From IMG/VR virus record IMGVR_UViG_3300005589_000099, positions 1 to 24,775 of that record: a stretch of DNA of 24,775 bases; one strand, given 5' to 3'. Within the stretch, counting starts at the first letter, position 1. Every line of letters starts with the position of its first letter. Of the stretch, positions 6,227 through 15,697 are shown one piece after another. This DNA comes from a virus. The notes under the pieces were generated by a model. The model worked only from the letters and a program-made list of their open reading frames with translations, ran no database searches and was not told the DNA's origin. Position numbers and translations under genes: made by a program.

Positions 6227-7890
6227 ATTTCAGTCAGCCTGAAGGTTAAAATTCCATCAGAATCAATATAGCGCGATTCGACGAAGAAGTCAGTAGGGGA
6301 GGTATGCACAACCTCTCTCTCTTGTTCATTGAATACGCTGTTCCATCCAACTTTCTTACCGGTTCGGCCATGAATAACTATCCGGTGATTCCCGCTGAAT
6401 ACTTCCTGATCATAACTGCTGCTGGTAAAGGCGGGATAGGTGACCACATTACCGACTTCATGCTGTTCAAGAATTTTGGCCGGCAGAGAAGTCCGGCGAT
6501 ATGAAATGCCTTCATAAGATGGCATCTTGCTTAACGCAGAACGGAGTACTTCAGCAGAATCATCAACCGCTTGAGGGTTTTGAACGGAAAGCCCCCACTG
6601 CCTATTATTGAGTTCTTCATAGCCGGTTGCAGTGTAAGCACGAACAGCCACACCTTCAGCCTGGGTCATCCCATATTCACCCATGAGATTCTTTATTCTC
6701 GGATTCTCAAGGGATCCTGCAAACTTCCGGTACCGCTCTTCACCCAACCAGTTTGTGAGTGATGCCTGCTGCTTTGATGGCGCAATCTTTACATTCTCAG
6801 CCTGTTTGGTTTTGGGTGCTGCAGTATAGGCTTTCGAGAAGGCTTTCGGTTCCTTTTTCCGCATTTCTGCCAAAGTCAGAGGCTTAAAGTTTTTGTCCAG
6901 CTGCAACTGCTTGAACTTTTCAGCAGTGAGGCCGCCATTGCGAAGAAGGTTCCCCCGGGCAGGCCCCAATACATCATCTTGAAACTCTGCATCCTGCAGC
7001 TTCATCCATTCGTAATACCCAAGCTTTGCGTCAACAGGGCCATTCTTACTTGCCCTGGTAGCATCCTTGTCTAGGTAGTTGTATTTGTCCGGAAGCTTGG
7101 CCATCGTGGTAGAACGGCAGTTTATGTGTATCGGTGGCACCGGGCCTTTACCGATATCATAAACTTCCTGATCCAATGACCGGCAAATGGTGCTTGTTCT
7201 GCCATCCAGCGTTGAAAGCCAGGTGTATTGCTTGATGCCGTTCTTTATCCATGTCTGCATCCGAGCGGTAGAAGCCGAGTGCTGAACGGCAGTCCTTACA
7301 ATGGCTTTTGCATGACGATCGACAACGGCCAGTGCGCCATCGGTATACCGGTTTGCCTTGGTACCGCGAATATTCCGCAATATCTCAAAGTTGGTCTGCC
7401 CCTCAAAGAAACCCTGACGAATAATGCCGGAAAGCATTTTTACATCAGAGGCCATCCAATCCTTGATGAACGGCTTCAGAAGCTTTCCGCCATCTGCACC
7501 CCGTACGGAGAGAGGATTATTAAAAACCGCTGACCTGACTTGTTCCGGAGAAGGAATAACCGATTCGAAAAGCTCTGATGCAATGGCGTTTGCCAGGTTC
7601 TCAGCCTCAAACTCTGATTCGTACTGTGCAATATCAACCAGGTGGCCGGCTAGCTCATCATAGTACTCATCCATGATTCCGATCAGGGTGTTTTCAACGC
7701 TCTTGAGCAGTTTCTCAAGCCGGGATCGGCTGAAATCGGTCAGATCATCAGCCGTTAAACGCTCGCGTAAATCCAGATCGATGCGCTTCAAGAACGCCGT
7801 GAACTGGTTTGCCTGGTTAGATTTTAAGCCTTCCAGATAAATCTGGTTCTTAACAGTTGAGTTAAGCAGCTTCGCGGCCGTCATCGTCAT
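6223..7890 (-). CDS. MuF-type minor capsid protein with C-terminal ADP-ribosyltransferase domain
   Basis: A 555-residue two-part protein. The N-terminal half holds the Phage Mu gpF domain, with TYTWLSTLDGRTS-type sequence at about 222-233, C236 and the HINCR motif at 255-259. MuF proteins sit on the portal and can be ejected with the DNA. Residues about 405-555 match the R-S-E class of ADP-ribosyltransferases: the Arg motif SYRRTS (R465/R466), the STS-type strand TYPAFTSSSYD (484-494) and the bi-glutamate motif NEQEREV (E524-R-E526). All three catalytic motifs look intact, so it could modify a host protein upon injection or lysis. The linker at about 300-380 is rich in Lys/Ala. It overlaps the portal gene by 29 bases and is followed by a coupled 71-aa gene. 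The target is unknown. Confidence 0.85.
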   Translation of the reverse strand: MTMTAAKLLNSTVKNQIYLEGLKSNQANQFTAFLKRIDLDLRERLTADDLTDFSRSRLEKLLKSVENTLIGIMDEYYDELAGHLVDIAQYESEFEAENLANAIASELFESVIPSPEQVRSAVFNNPLSVRGADGGKLLKPFIKDWMASDVKMLSGIIRQGFFEGQTNFEILRNIRGTKANRYTDGALAVVDRHAKAIVRTAVQHSASTARMQTWIKNGIKQYTWLSTLDGRTSTICRSLDQEVYDIGKGPVPPIHINCRSTTMAKLPDKYNYLDKDATRASKNGPVDAKLGYYEWMKLQDAEFQDDVLGPARGNLLRNGGLTAEKFKQLQLDKNFKPLTLAEMRKKEPKAFSKAYTAAPKTKQAENVKIAPSKQQASLTNWLGEERYRKFAGSLENPRIKNLMGEYGMTQAEGVAVRAYTATGYEELNNRQWGLSVQNPQAVDDSAEVLRSALSKMPSYEGISYRRTSLPAKILEQHEVGNVVTYPAFTSSSYDQEVFSGNHRIVIHGRTGKKVGWNSVFNEQEREVVHTSPTDFFVESRYIDSDGILTFRLTEI

Positions 7891-9301
7891 CCAATCCTAA
7901 ACCGCTGTCGTTGTTATCAAGCTCTTCCTCGATCTGGTCATCGGTCTTTTCAGAATCAATCACGCCGACTTTCTTCAGGTATTTCCAAATATCCTGCTGA
8001 GTGACCAGCTTGCCGGTCTGCCATGCCGCGACCAGTGCTGTTAACACCTGAGGTTCCAGATTGTAATCTACGAATTCCGTATTGATAGAGAACTCAACAG
8101 CTTCACTGGTGTTCATGAACCGGGCAACCCATTCAAGGCACTGCCAGTAAGCCTCTGTAACGTTGGTGACCACAAGCGATAAAACAGAATGCTCTGATGC
8201 ATTTTCACTGTTTGCCTGGGTCGCTGTTTTTACTGCCAGGCCTTTTTCAAGTAACCGGGCACCAAGTGACTTCATCTGCTCTTCTTTGTGCTTCATGGCT
8301 TCAAAGGAGATCATGTTCGGCTCAGCCTGGGCATAACCAAATATCGAGCCTTTAGGCAGTAGGATAGGCACACGCGAGCCAATAACAATGCCATTCTTTT
8401 CCAACCAATCCCGCCACTCATCGTCCAGTTCAGTGATATAAGGCTGTACCTGGCCAACAAAGAAGGCGCTGTCTTCATAATCGGCTGAGTTTCTGTAGTG
8501 GGCAATGTTCAGGTTAGCCAAGTCGAGCAGGGGAGCTTTATCAATGGCTGAATCGTTGTTTTCAGCACCCACAAAGGTAAACGGAATTTCATTCCATGGC
8601 TTTCCGGATCCATCCAGGGGCTGATACATATCAAAGATATACCAATCACCTGAATCGTTCTGGCGCCACACCTCGACCACATAAATACCCTGGAACAATC
8701 TTAGCACTCGGTACTGATCGATTTGATCAAGCCCAAAACCATCCTCTGTGACTTCCTCAGAGACTTCCTTGATAACCACCAGTGACAGCATGATTCGACT
8801 GCCTTTATTCGTGGTTTGCCAGTTCACCACGCTATCAGCCCGAATAGATTTGATTGTGGCGTTAAATTCGCCAGATGCTCTCTGGTTTACGGTGGTGGCA
8901 CCCTGGGTTACCGGGTAATCAACATACAAAGCATGGCGGCCTTTCTTTAGTACTTCCGCAATCGTGTCCTTGGCCTGTTGTGCGATCGAAATGCCTTGGC
9001 CATCAACATTTGATTGCACATATTCAAGCGAAGCTGGAACCTTTAAAACAGGATCCTTCTTAAATACTGCACCCACCAAGCCTTCCAGCGTTCGCCCTGT
9101 CGCATTATAAAAAACAGCTCTATCGAGATATCGCTGGTAACGAATTTCAGCCTCTCGGGATCTGTCATCACCGTTTAACAGCGGCAGATACTTATCCTTT
9201 TTGCCTTTTACTTTCCGCTGGCCTTCGCATACATCAGAGACAAGCTCCCAGTCTGCAAGTGCTTGACCAAAGTCGCTACGCTGAAAGGTTACATCACTCA
9301 T
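7862..9301 (-). CDS. Portal protein (DUF4055 type)
   Basis: A 479-residue protein with characteristic DUF4055 segments: DVCEGQRKVKGKKDKYLPLLNGDDR near the N-terminus, LEGLVGAVFKKDP at about 72-84, and HALYVDYP and DLANLNIAHYRNSADYEDSAFFVG further on. The C-terminus is an acidic tail (DDQIEEELDNNDSG, then LDDDDGREAA). It would form the dodecameric ring at one head vertex, through which TerL pumps DNA. It overlaps the 967-aa gene upstream by 4 bases and MuF downstream by 29 bases, the usual portal-MuF coupling. Confidence 0.88.
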   Translation of the reverse strand: MSDVTFQRSDFGQALADWELVSDVCEGQRKVKGKKDKYLPLLNGDDRSREAEIRYQRYLDRAVFYNATGRTLEGLVGAVFKKDPVLKVPASLEYVQSNVDGQGISIAQQAKDTIAEVLKKGRHALYVDYPVTQGATTVNQRASGEFNATIKSIRADSVVNWQTTNKGSRIMLSLVVIKEVSEEVTEDGFGLDQIDQYRVLRLFQGIYVVEVWRQNDSGDWYIFDMYQPLDGSGKPWNEIPFTFVGAENNDSAIDKAPLLDLANLNIAHYRNSADYEDSAFFVGQVQPYITELDDEWRDWLEKNGIVIGSRVPILLPKGSIFGYAQAEPNMISFEAMKHKEEQMKSLGARLLEKGLAVKTATQANSENASEHSVLSLVVTNVTEAYWQCLEWVARFMNTSEAVEFSINTEFVDYNLEPQVLTALVAAWQTGKLVTQQDIWKYLKKVGVIDSEKTDDQIEEELDNNDSGLGLDDDDGREAA

Positions 9302-12201
9302 AGTTCAATTTTCTCTATGCGAAGTTTTGATGCCAGGGAAGGGTGCCATAGGACATGTGGGGCAGTGATTCCATTGCGATAAGCCAGCAATGTGGTTTCG
9401 ATCGTGCCTTTGCCTGTCAGATAGCCTCCGATATCAAGAACGATCTCGCCATTCCCATTTGACCAATCAAGGCCGTCATCTGTATCCGAATCAATACTTG
9501 TGGTAGCGTCAAGCTTAAGAACGAGCCGGCTAAATACTGACAGATCAACAGGAGTCTGGTTCACTTGGAGCGTTACACTGAAACGGTTATTTGATTGAGT
9601 GAACATTTTGATTGAGGTTGAAGGTTCACCCACCACGTCCAAAGATAAATTCTCAGGCGTTAGAACCTGAGTCATTGGTGTAATGACAGCTTGAGCATTC
9701 ACCGTCACGGTCCGAGTGACCGTGGTTTCATTGCCTGCTGCATCCGCAACGTAATAACTCAGAATGTAAGTGCCGGGAACGGCCGGATTTACTGATCCTG
9801 TTACTTGAACCTGGCTGGTTAAATCTCCGTCCGCATTATCAGATGCAGAATATCCCGGCTCTGACCAAGTACCGCCCTCTGTTAATGTCTGGTTACCACC
9901 GATAAGCGTGATTACGGGATCGACTGTATCCGCCAGTGTTGTGCTGGTTGCTGTCGCCTGTACGCCGCCGATTGAAAGGCTAGCCTGTCTCTGTGTTAGG
10001 TGTGTATCAGCGTTTGCAAACGTGACACGCACAAGATAGTTTAACCTGACGTTACCAGGAGCTGAGGTTTCTGGCCCATAAGGCTGCCCGACTCCGGTTG
10101 AAACTGCATAAGTCGCGCCAACAGAAGTCAAATCCTCAATTGAAACAGGAATATCAACGCCAGCATCAACACCGTTAACAGTAACGGGCGCGAAAACTGC
10201 TGGGCCAGATAATGCCTGACCGGTCAAAGACGCAATAGTAAAAGGGTTTGGAGTTGTATCAACAGCGTCAGTCGTTGTGTAAACGACCGTTGTAATATCA
10301 CCCTGGCGACCGTTATTGACTGCAACAAGATCGAGCGTGTATTCAGTTAGAGCCTCTTGGCCTGTTATGTTTAGGGGAGATGTTGCGGCCAGCCATGAGC
10401 CGCCATCAATTCGATACTGAAAACCAGTTAAATCAGATCCGGGATAGCTGAAATTGACAACAGCACCTTCACGACCTGGGACGAGGGAATCAATCGTGAC
10501 AGTACCGCTAGGCCTTGCAGCAACGGTATATGTGACAGGCTCTGCCCACTCTCCGTTGTAAACCGTGTAATCAAATGAACCACCAGCTGCATCAACGATC
10601 ACGACACCGGTTGCCGGGTCGATCACCCAATTCCCGGTGATGTTGAAAAAGTGCCCGAAGTGGCCGACTTGAATGGCCGGTGTTGCGGCATAAATACTGT
10701 TCGCTGGAATGCTGGTTATTTCTGCGAATTCGGTTCCCGTTGGCGGCTCAATGCCATCCAGCGAAGCGTCATCTGAGTTTGTGCCATCTGTCAGTGGAAT
10801 ATTAATAGGGGTGTTGAAATTGATTGTTGGATAGGTTTGCCCAGTTAAAACAAATGTAATCGGGTTAGGAATCAGTACCCGGCTCGTGCCCGGTGCATTA
10901 CTCACAACTGTATAGTCACCCGCGGTCAAATCATCCAGCGCATTTGAATGCGTTATATCAATCTCATCACCTGGCTGAGGCGTTAGGTCGCTAACCGAAT
11001 TAACTATCAAAACAGGTGCTGTGATCTCGACCGTAAATGTATCTTGCGGGTATGTACCACCGTTACCATCGCTTGCCGTTACTGCAACGTTATACGTGCC
11101 CTGGGCGAGCGTACCATCTAAAGTAAATACACCGGTAGCGCTGTTAAATGTAACGCCTGCGTTAGCTGCGAAATTATTATCATCACTAAATGTCAGCGTG
11201 TCGCCAGGGTTCGCGTCACTGAAGTTTTCGCCAACATCAATGGTTCCTGACCATCCATAGGCTTCTGAATAGTCTGGCTCTGGTGTGCCTAAAACAGGGT
11301 CTACATTTGGGGCGGAGGCAGCTTGATCCACACCTATGTTGCTACCTGCAGACCCAGAACCTATAAGACTTGATGACGTCTTTAATGCAAAATTGTTAGC
11401 CGCCAGATCAACAAACTCATCATCCCAATTTGTGACTGTTACAGGGTCTGTGCCTGCACCAGACTCAGTGGCGCAGTTGGTCAATATTGGGGCTTGTTTA
11501 GTGTATGTTGTGACACCGCCGATTGCCGTATCCGCATAGCTTATTGAAGACGTTGTATTTACAGTAGTTAGTTGAGTTAGAATTTCCTGTATGACGGATT
11601 GGGTCGTTGTATAAGTACCACCAGAATTATAATTAGCTAGTAAGTCCTCTGTCAGACTACCAATTACCAATGTATTTGATCTTGTGAACGCTCCACTTGT
11701 GGCATCTGTACTGCCAATGACTAGACTTCTTCGGAATGTGGTTGTATTACCTATCCGTGAATCAATACAGTGATCTTGCTCAATACTTTTAAACAATGCA
11801 CCAGACGAGCAATAGAGTGCCGCAGAGGCATAATTGCCAGAAAAAATCCTCTGTAGATTGGACAGGCGAATATTAACTCCGCTAACATCGAAAGGATAAT
11901 TGATGCCATGAGCCTGCCACTTATATTTTGATGAATCCCACTGAACAGGGTTGTCAGGTAAGTCTCCTATAATAAGCAGTTCACCATCGCCTCCCCACCC
12001 ATCAGCAGAAAACACAAGAGCAGATGTCGCTAAGTCAGTAGTAGCTCCTCTACAATAAACTAAATGTCTATCCCCTGCAGCTATTGCCGTTCCTTCTGCT
12101 GCTGACCAAGCAGCCATTGATGAGTAAGCGTTAATCCAGCTTGATCCATCGCCTAAGCCGCCAGAAACGTCACTGTCTATATATCGAACAATGTCAGCCA
12201 T
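9298..12201 (-). CDS. Large multi-domain Ig/cadherin-like virion protein (putative head fibre or adhesin)
   Basis: A 967-residue beta-rich protein. Residues 1-290 look like a right-handed beta-helix (pectin-lyase-like) domain, with repeated short strands and many Ser/Thr/Asn turns. Residues about 300-397 resemble a cadherin-like or putative-Ig (He_PIG) domain (SDANPGDTLTFSDD, FNSATGVFTLDGTLAQGTY). Two or three further Ig-like segments follow. Residues about 758-836 match the DUF5011/HYR-like bacterial Ig pattern (DPVITLIGGNQTLTEGGTW, VPGTYILSYYVADAAGN). The last 110 residues form a distinct C-terminal domain. No signal peptide is seen. It lies between the lysis genes and the portal rather than with tail genes, which suggests a head-attached fibre or decoration binding host or surface glycans, though a tail fibre is not excluded. 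The start overlaps the upstream stop as TAATG, with a GGAGG ribosome site. Confidence 0.7.
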   Translation of the reverse strand: MADIVRYIDSDVSGGLGDGSSWINAYSSMAAWSAAEGTAIAAGDRHLVYCRGATTDLATSALVFSADGWGGDGELLIIGDLPDNPVQWDSSKYKWQAHGINYPFDVSGVNIRLSNLQRIFSGNYASAALYCSSGALFKSIEQDHCIDSRIGNTTTFRRSLVIGSTDATSGAFTRSNTLVIGSLTEDLLANYNSGGTYTTTQSVIQEILTQLTTVNTTSSISYADTAIGGVTTYTKQAPILTNCATESGAGTDPVTVTNWDDEFVDLAANNFALKTSSSLIGSGSAGSNIGVDQAASAPNVDPVLGTPEPDYSEAYGWSGTIDVGENFSDANPGDTLTFSDDNNFAANAGVTFNSATGVFTLDGTLAQGTYNVAVTASDGNGGTYPQDTFTVEITAPVLIVNSVSDLTPQPGDEIDITHSNALDDLTAGDYTVVSNAPGTSRVLIPNPITFVLTGQTYPTINFNTPINIPLTDGTNSDDASLDGIEPPTGTEFAEITSIPANSIYAATPAIQVGHFGHFFNITGNWVIDPATGVVIVDAAGGSFDYTVYNGEWAEPVTYTVAARPSGTVTIDSLVPGREGAVVNFSYPGSDLTGFQYRIDGGSWLAATSPLNITGQEALTEYTLDLVAVNNGRQGDITTVVYTTTDAVDTTPNPFTIASLTGQALSGPAVFAPVTVNGVDAGVDIPVSIEDLTSVGATYAVSTGVGQPYGPETSAPGNVRLNYLVRVTFANADTHLTQRQASLSIGGVQATATSTTLADTVDPVITLIGGNQTLTEGGTWSEPGYSASDNADGDLTSQVQVTGSVNPAVPGTYILSYYVADAAGNETTVTRTVTVNAQAVITPMTQVLTPENLSLDVVGEPSTSIKMFTQSNNRFSVTLQVNQTPVDLSVFSRLVLKLDATTSIDSDTDDGLDWSNGNGEIVLDIGGYLTGKGTIETTLLAYRNGITAPHVLWHPSLASKLRIEKIEL

Positions 12202-13490
12202 TATTGGACACCTCCGATGACAGGATAACCATTAGTAGTAACTGGGATTCTTATCTCTCTAAATCTTGTTGGGCTATCTTGATGCTTTATTGCTATGTAA
12301 ACATAGTCTCTACCCGTCACATCAATTACGCCCCTGTACTCGATACCGTTGTAACCATTTGGCTCTAAATCGATATAAGGCAAAATGCCAGTACCATTAG
12401 GTGCAGGTGTGCCGTGTTGATTAAATCCCCCATTTTCATGAAAGGATGAGTAGGCATACTTAACATCGAAAGATTTTGTTGACGTATTTTTGTTTCTCTT
12501 CCAGCCAACAACAATTTCGCCTGTTTCATCATTGTATATGCCATGCAGGGAATAGATTTGCTCTATATCCTCGTCATTAGGATCGGTGTAGGCTTCAAAT
12601 CCATCAAAGTATGTAGTCCCACTCATTCCGCCACTGACCATTTCCTTAACATAGAACCAAGTCAGCATGTCAAAGTAGTTCATGCCAGGATCTGTGTCTG
12701 TCAGCGGATAATAGATGGTATCAAGCTCCAAGCTGCCTGAATTGCCTCTTTGATGGTTAGGGTGAGAGTCAACAATAACTTGATGCCACATGCTACCTTC
12801 ACGCTTCAAATTGTAGTAATGGTAGAAATGTAGATTGTCTGATTCGTTGTTCGTTACAGGCTCCGCAGCATCCCTCAAGTATGTGCCAAATTGAATATTT
12901 GCAGCGGCAACAGGGGATGATTGTGATACTCCAGCAGGAAACTTTACCCAGAACCTTATTCGGTTAATGGTATCGGTCTGCCAATTCGAAATAACATCCC
13001 TTAAATACCGCCAATGATTCACTGCACCCTCATTACGATTGTTATAATAAACAAGCTGAAATGAACTAGCAGATTCCCCTCCTGACTCTGAAATACCCTT
13101 GTATGAATAATCACCAAAAAGAGATAGTTCATTGGTGATGTCGCCAGAACCTGGCCTTGTATTACTTTGGTAGTCCAAGGTATCCCATTGCCAAAGATTT
13201 AAAGGCGGGGTTGCATCCGGCCTTACAAGTGGATTGCCATTCTCAAAATCATCGATAATAAGCGAATAGTCAAACTGTGCTGGCGGCACATACTCATACC
13301 CAGGCAAACACCCATCTAGCCCCCACAAACCATTCGCACACTGGGTATTCGGCATACGCGTATCTTGCTGCAGCACGATCGGCGCTGGCTCCGCAAATTC
13401 GGCCAGGAAAATGCCGAACAAAATGCAAATAATTGAAAGCCCGGTTAATACAGTGCATTTGATACTGCCTGGTTGGTTTTTGCTATTCAT
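12201..13490 (-). CDS. Membrane-anchored or exported beta-rich protein, unknown function
   Basis: A 429-residue protein with a positively charged N-terminus and a hydrophobic segment at about 12-31 (signal anchor or uncleaved signal peptide). A short Cys pair at C51/C61 follows. The remainder is beta-rich and aromatic-rich, with IDDFENGN at about 79-86 and TTYFDGFEAY at about 292-301, phrases often seen in jelly-roll carbohydrate-binding or polysaccharide-lyase-like domains. I cannot name catalytic residues. It is encoded after the two holin-like genes (overlapping one by 4 bases) and before the large Ig-domain protein. It could be a periplasmic/surface factor made during lysis, or a virion protein working with the 967-aa neighbour. 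It does not look like a spanin. Confidence 0.55.
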   Translation of the reverse strand: MNSKNQPGSIKCTVLTGLSIICILFGIFLAEFAEPAPIVLQQDTRMPNTQCANGLWGLDGCLPGYEYVPPAQFDYSLIIDDFENGNPLVRPDATPPLNLWQWDTLDYQSNTRPGSGDITNELSLFGDYSYKGISESGGESASSFQLVYYNNRNEGAVNHWRYLRDVISNWQTDTINRIRFWVKFPAGVSQSSPVAAANIQFGTYLRDAAEPVTNNESDNLHFYHYYNLKREGSMWHQVIVDSHPNHQRGNSGSLELDTIYYPLTDTDPGMNYFDMLTWFYVKEMVSGGMSGTTYFDGFEAYTDPNDEDIEQIYSLHGIYNDETGEIVVGWKRNKNTSTKSFDVKYAYSSFHENGGFNQHGTPAPNGTGILPYIDLEPNGYNGIEYRGVIDVTGRDYVYIAIKHQDSPTRFREIRIPVTTNGYPVIGGVQ

Positions 13491-13690
13491 TTGCCTTCAC
13501 TCTTTTGCTGTGACTTTAAAATCTGATTTCGATCCCACGAAAGATAGAGACCACCTACTACAGAAATGATCATGAACATGCAGGTGATGCCTGCCGCATT
13601 GTTGCCAAGGAAATCTAGGATTGCTGTTATGAATCCAAGAACAATTCCGACAACGTTAGCTATCGGCCCAGCGTTGCCGTGCTCATTCAT
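13487..13690 (-). CDS. Small holin-like membrane protein
   Basis: A 67-residue protein with two hydrophobic segments, about 10-28 (IANVVGIVLGFITAILDFL) and 33-51, and a charged Lys/Gln/Glu C-terminal tail. This is the size and topology of a class II holin or a holin partner. It directly follows, and overlaps by 4 bases, the gene for a 3-TM-type holin-like protein, so the two may act as holin and antiholin or accessory. No more specific family is recognised. Confidence 0.6.
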   Translation of the reverse strand: MNEHGNAGPIANVVGIVLGFITAILDFLGNNAAGITCMFMIISVVGGLYLSWDRNQILKSQQKSEGK

Positions 13691-14136
13691 TTTGAATTCC
13701 TTATCGAGTCGGTCTGCGTGCCTCTGGTTTTATCAAATGAGCGCATACCGCCGAGACCGAGAAGCCCTGTTAAAATCGGAGCCATGTAGCCCAGATCAAG
13801 AGGGGGCGGGGGTGTTCCACCAATGCCATTAAAAGCCCAAAGCCAAACAAGAAGAGGGTGAATAACGCCGGTAAAGCACAGGGATGCACAGCACACCCAG
13901 ATAACGGCAGGGCGAGCACCGGCTACAAAAAGGCTCTTGTGTTGAGCTTGAATCTTATTTGTCTCTATCTGGCCAAGCATCAACTGCACTTCTGCATTCA
14001 GTTCAGCAAGCTTGCCGTCTTGAGCCATCTGAGTGAGTTTTAATCGTTGTTCTGCTTGCTGAGCGGGATCAGGGAACAAACGAGTAATTAAACTCTCCCC
14101 TATGCTCAAAACCGCCGAAATAGGATCAAGTGCCAT
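13687..14136 (-). CDS. Holin, 3TM type (GTA_holin_3TM-like)
   Basis: A 149-residue protein with the usual organisation of the family often annotated '3TM-type holin'. An N-terminal helix (DPISAVLSIGESLITRLFPDP) leads to a Gln/Ala/Glu-rich coiled region. The signature GARPAVIWVC follows at about 73-82, leading into the first membrane segment. A proline-rich loop (GGTPPPPLD, 106-114) precedes a second membrane segment with glycine motifs and the MRSFDKTRG tail. The family is thought to permeabilise the inner membrane late in infection. It lies directly after the terminase gene and before the smaller holin-like gene, apart from the endolysin gene, so the lysis functions are split by the terminase genes. 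Confidence 0.8.
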   Translation of the reverse strand: MALDPISAVLSIGESLITRLFPDPAQQAEQRLKLTQMAQDGKLAELNAEVQLMLGQIETNKIQAQHKSLFVAGARPAVIWVCCASLCFTGVIHPLLVWLWAFNGIGGTPPPPLDLGYMAPILTGLLGLGGMRSFDKTRGTQTDSIRNSK

Positions 14137-14137
14137 A

Positions 14138-15697
14138 TCAATTCACCGTCTTCATGTTTATGCCTTTGGCCTTGCGTTTGGCTGCAAGGATCCTGTAGCG
14201 CGTTGCATCCCAGTCGTGGTCTTCTGCGTCAGTGTCCACGTCATCAGGGTTTTTTGTGTCTCTTGGGAGTTTTGGCACTCTTTCAAGCCAGCCTCGGCAA
14301 TGCTCGAAAACGTAAAATCCTGGATCTTCCGGCATTCCGGATTCTTTCTTTTTGCCTTCTACAACGGCATTGAGCATGTCGCAGAAGAGGGAAGCGCCGT
14401 TCATTCTTGAACCTGGCTTTTTGTTTGACTCTTTCCATCGACAACCGACCTTCGCCATCTTGTCCGCAATTGAAAGCTCGTCATCACCGGTGTTCGTAAT
14501 GCTGTTATCTGCCGGACCAGCTTTAACTTCGTGGCAAATGTTTTTAACCAGGTGAAGCTGTCCCTGTTTCAAGCATTCAGGTGGTTCGATGTTTTCAGCC
14601 TTGCCGGTCAGCTGCTTATCGATCCAAACGACCCCGCGCCCGACTTCTGAAGAAGGCATATTCAGGCCTTTGTTCAGCTCATCCTTTGGACAGCCGTACC
14701 ATTCAGAAATCAGAAAGAGGGATCCTGCAGGGAAGGAAACTTTTTTGCCGTTTATCTCAACCGCTGAGCCGTTGGATTCAGCCCACCAAAGATTGGCAAA
14801 AGGCTTTGATTCACCCCAGTCGTGCGACCGATCAACACGCCAATCGTGCGGAATGTTAAACGGCTTAATAACATGAACCCGCTCATCCCAGAGATGGTCA
14901 AACCGGCCGCCGCTGGTCACGTCCCAGGATCCCTCAACCCAAGCTTTGCGCTTGTTCGGATCCTTAATGTTCATCAGGTTGGCAACATAACCTGGGTCTA
15001 AATACGGGTTTTCCTTAAACGATCCGTGGATTGCCACGCGCTTTAGGGTGATCTGTTCCTCTTGTTTGGTTTGAGGATTAAATACCTTCTGGGTGTGTCT
15101 TTGGATCGTTCCCCTGGGTGCTGGACTTATAAAACGCTTCTTTACCCAGGCATGGCCAATGCCGAACGGGTTGGTTGTGCTGAAAGTCTCAAGGGGAATA
15201 GGGGGTAAAAAAGAGCCATTGTTCAACGGATGATCTTGCGGCCTGAAACTCGATCTCCGACAACTGAACATTGCCTCATAAAGCCCGTCATCTTTTTGCT
15301 TTGTCAGCTCGTTAAAGCCAATAAACGGGAATTCCTGACCATGGAAGCCCCAGTAATCGTCTTCACTTTTGCCGTACCGGAACAAGAGCTCTTCACCGGT
15401 TGGCCATTTCCACTTAAGGTCTGAGGCTGAACTTAAAAACGTGGCTCCATCTTTAAACGCATTATAAAAACGCTTGGACTGAACGATTAAATCCGCAAGA
15501 TCCTTGTATTCCAGGTCAAAGATAATGCCGCGCCAGAAAGATCCATAACCGACCCCGACATTGCGCCTGAATCTGGCAAGCTGGGCAGCTGTCTTTCCCG
15601 GGCCTCTGGTACCTTCATAAAGTATTTCGTCACAGGGGCAGCTTAAGGCTAAGCTTTGTGATCCTGGTAACGGTCGCCAAACAACATTTAACGTCAT
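14138..15697 (-). CDS. Terminase large subunit (packaging ATPase/nuclease)
   Basis: A 519-residue TerL. The N-terminal ATPase domain has a Walker A motif GTRGPGKT at 29-36 and a Walker B region FPFIGFNE ending at E130. The C-terminal RNase H-like nuclease domain shows an acidic residue in RSHDWGES (D291) and another in AGPADNSI (D395), spaced as in TerL nucleases. A long connector containing GSFKENPYLDPGYVANLM lies between. The enzyme cuts concatemeric DNA and drives it into the head through the portal. The start overlaps the small subunit gene by 4 bases. No truncation is visible. Confidence 0.95.
   Translation of the reverse strand: MTLNVVWRPLPGSQSLALSCPCDEILYEGTRGPGKTAAQLARFRRNVGVGYGSFWRGIIFDLEYKDLADLIVQSKRFYNAFKDGATFLSSASDLKWKWPTGEELLFRYGKSEDDYWGFHGQEFPFIGFNELTKQKDDGLYEAMFSCRRSSFRPQDHPLNNGSFLPPIPLETFSTTNPFGIGHAWVKKRFISPAPRGTIQRHTQKVFNPQTKQEEQITLKRVAIHGSFKENPYLDPGYVANLMNIKDPNKRKAWVEGSWDVTSGGRFDHLWDERVHVIKPFNIPHDWRVDRSHDWGESKPFANLWWAESNGSAVEINGKKVSFPAGSLFLISEWYGCPKDELNKGLNMPSSEVGRGVVWIDKQLTGKAENIEPPECLKQGQLHLVKNICHEVKAGPADNSITNTGDDELSIADKMAKVGCRWKESNKKPGSRMNGASLFCDMLNAVVEGKKKESGMPEDPGFYVFEHCRGWLERVPKLPRDTKNPDDVDTDAEDHDWDATRYRILAAKRKAKGINMKTVN

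Noticed and set aside
14581-14876. Two plus-strand open frames of 92-95 codons opposite TerL
   Set aside because: They are antisense to a well-supported gene, without ribosome sites or recognisable sequence.
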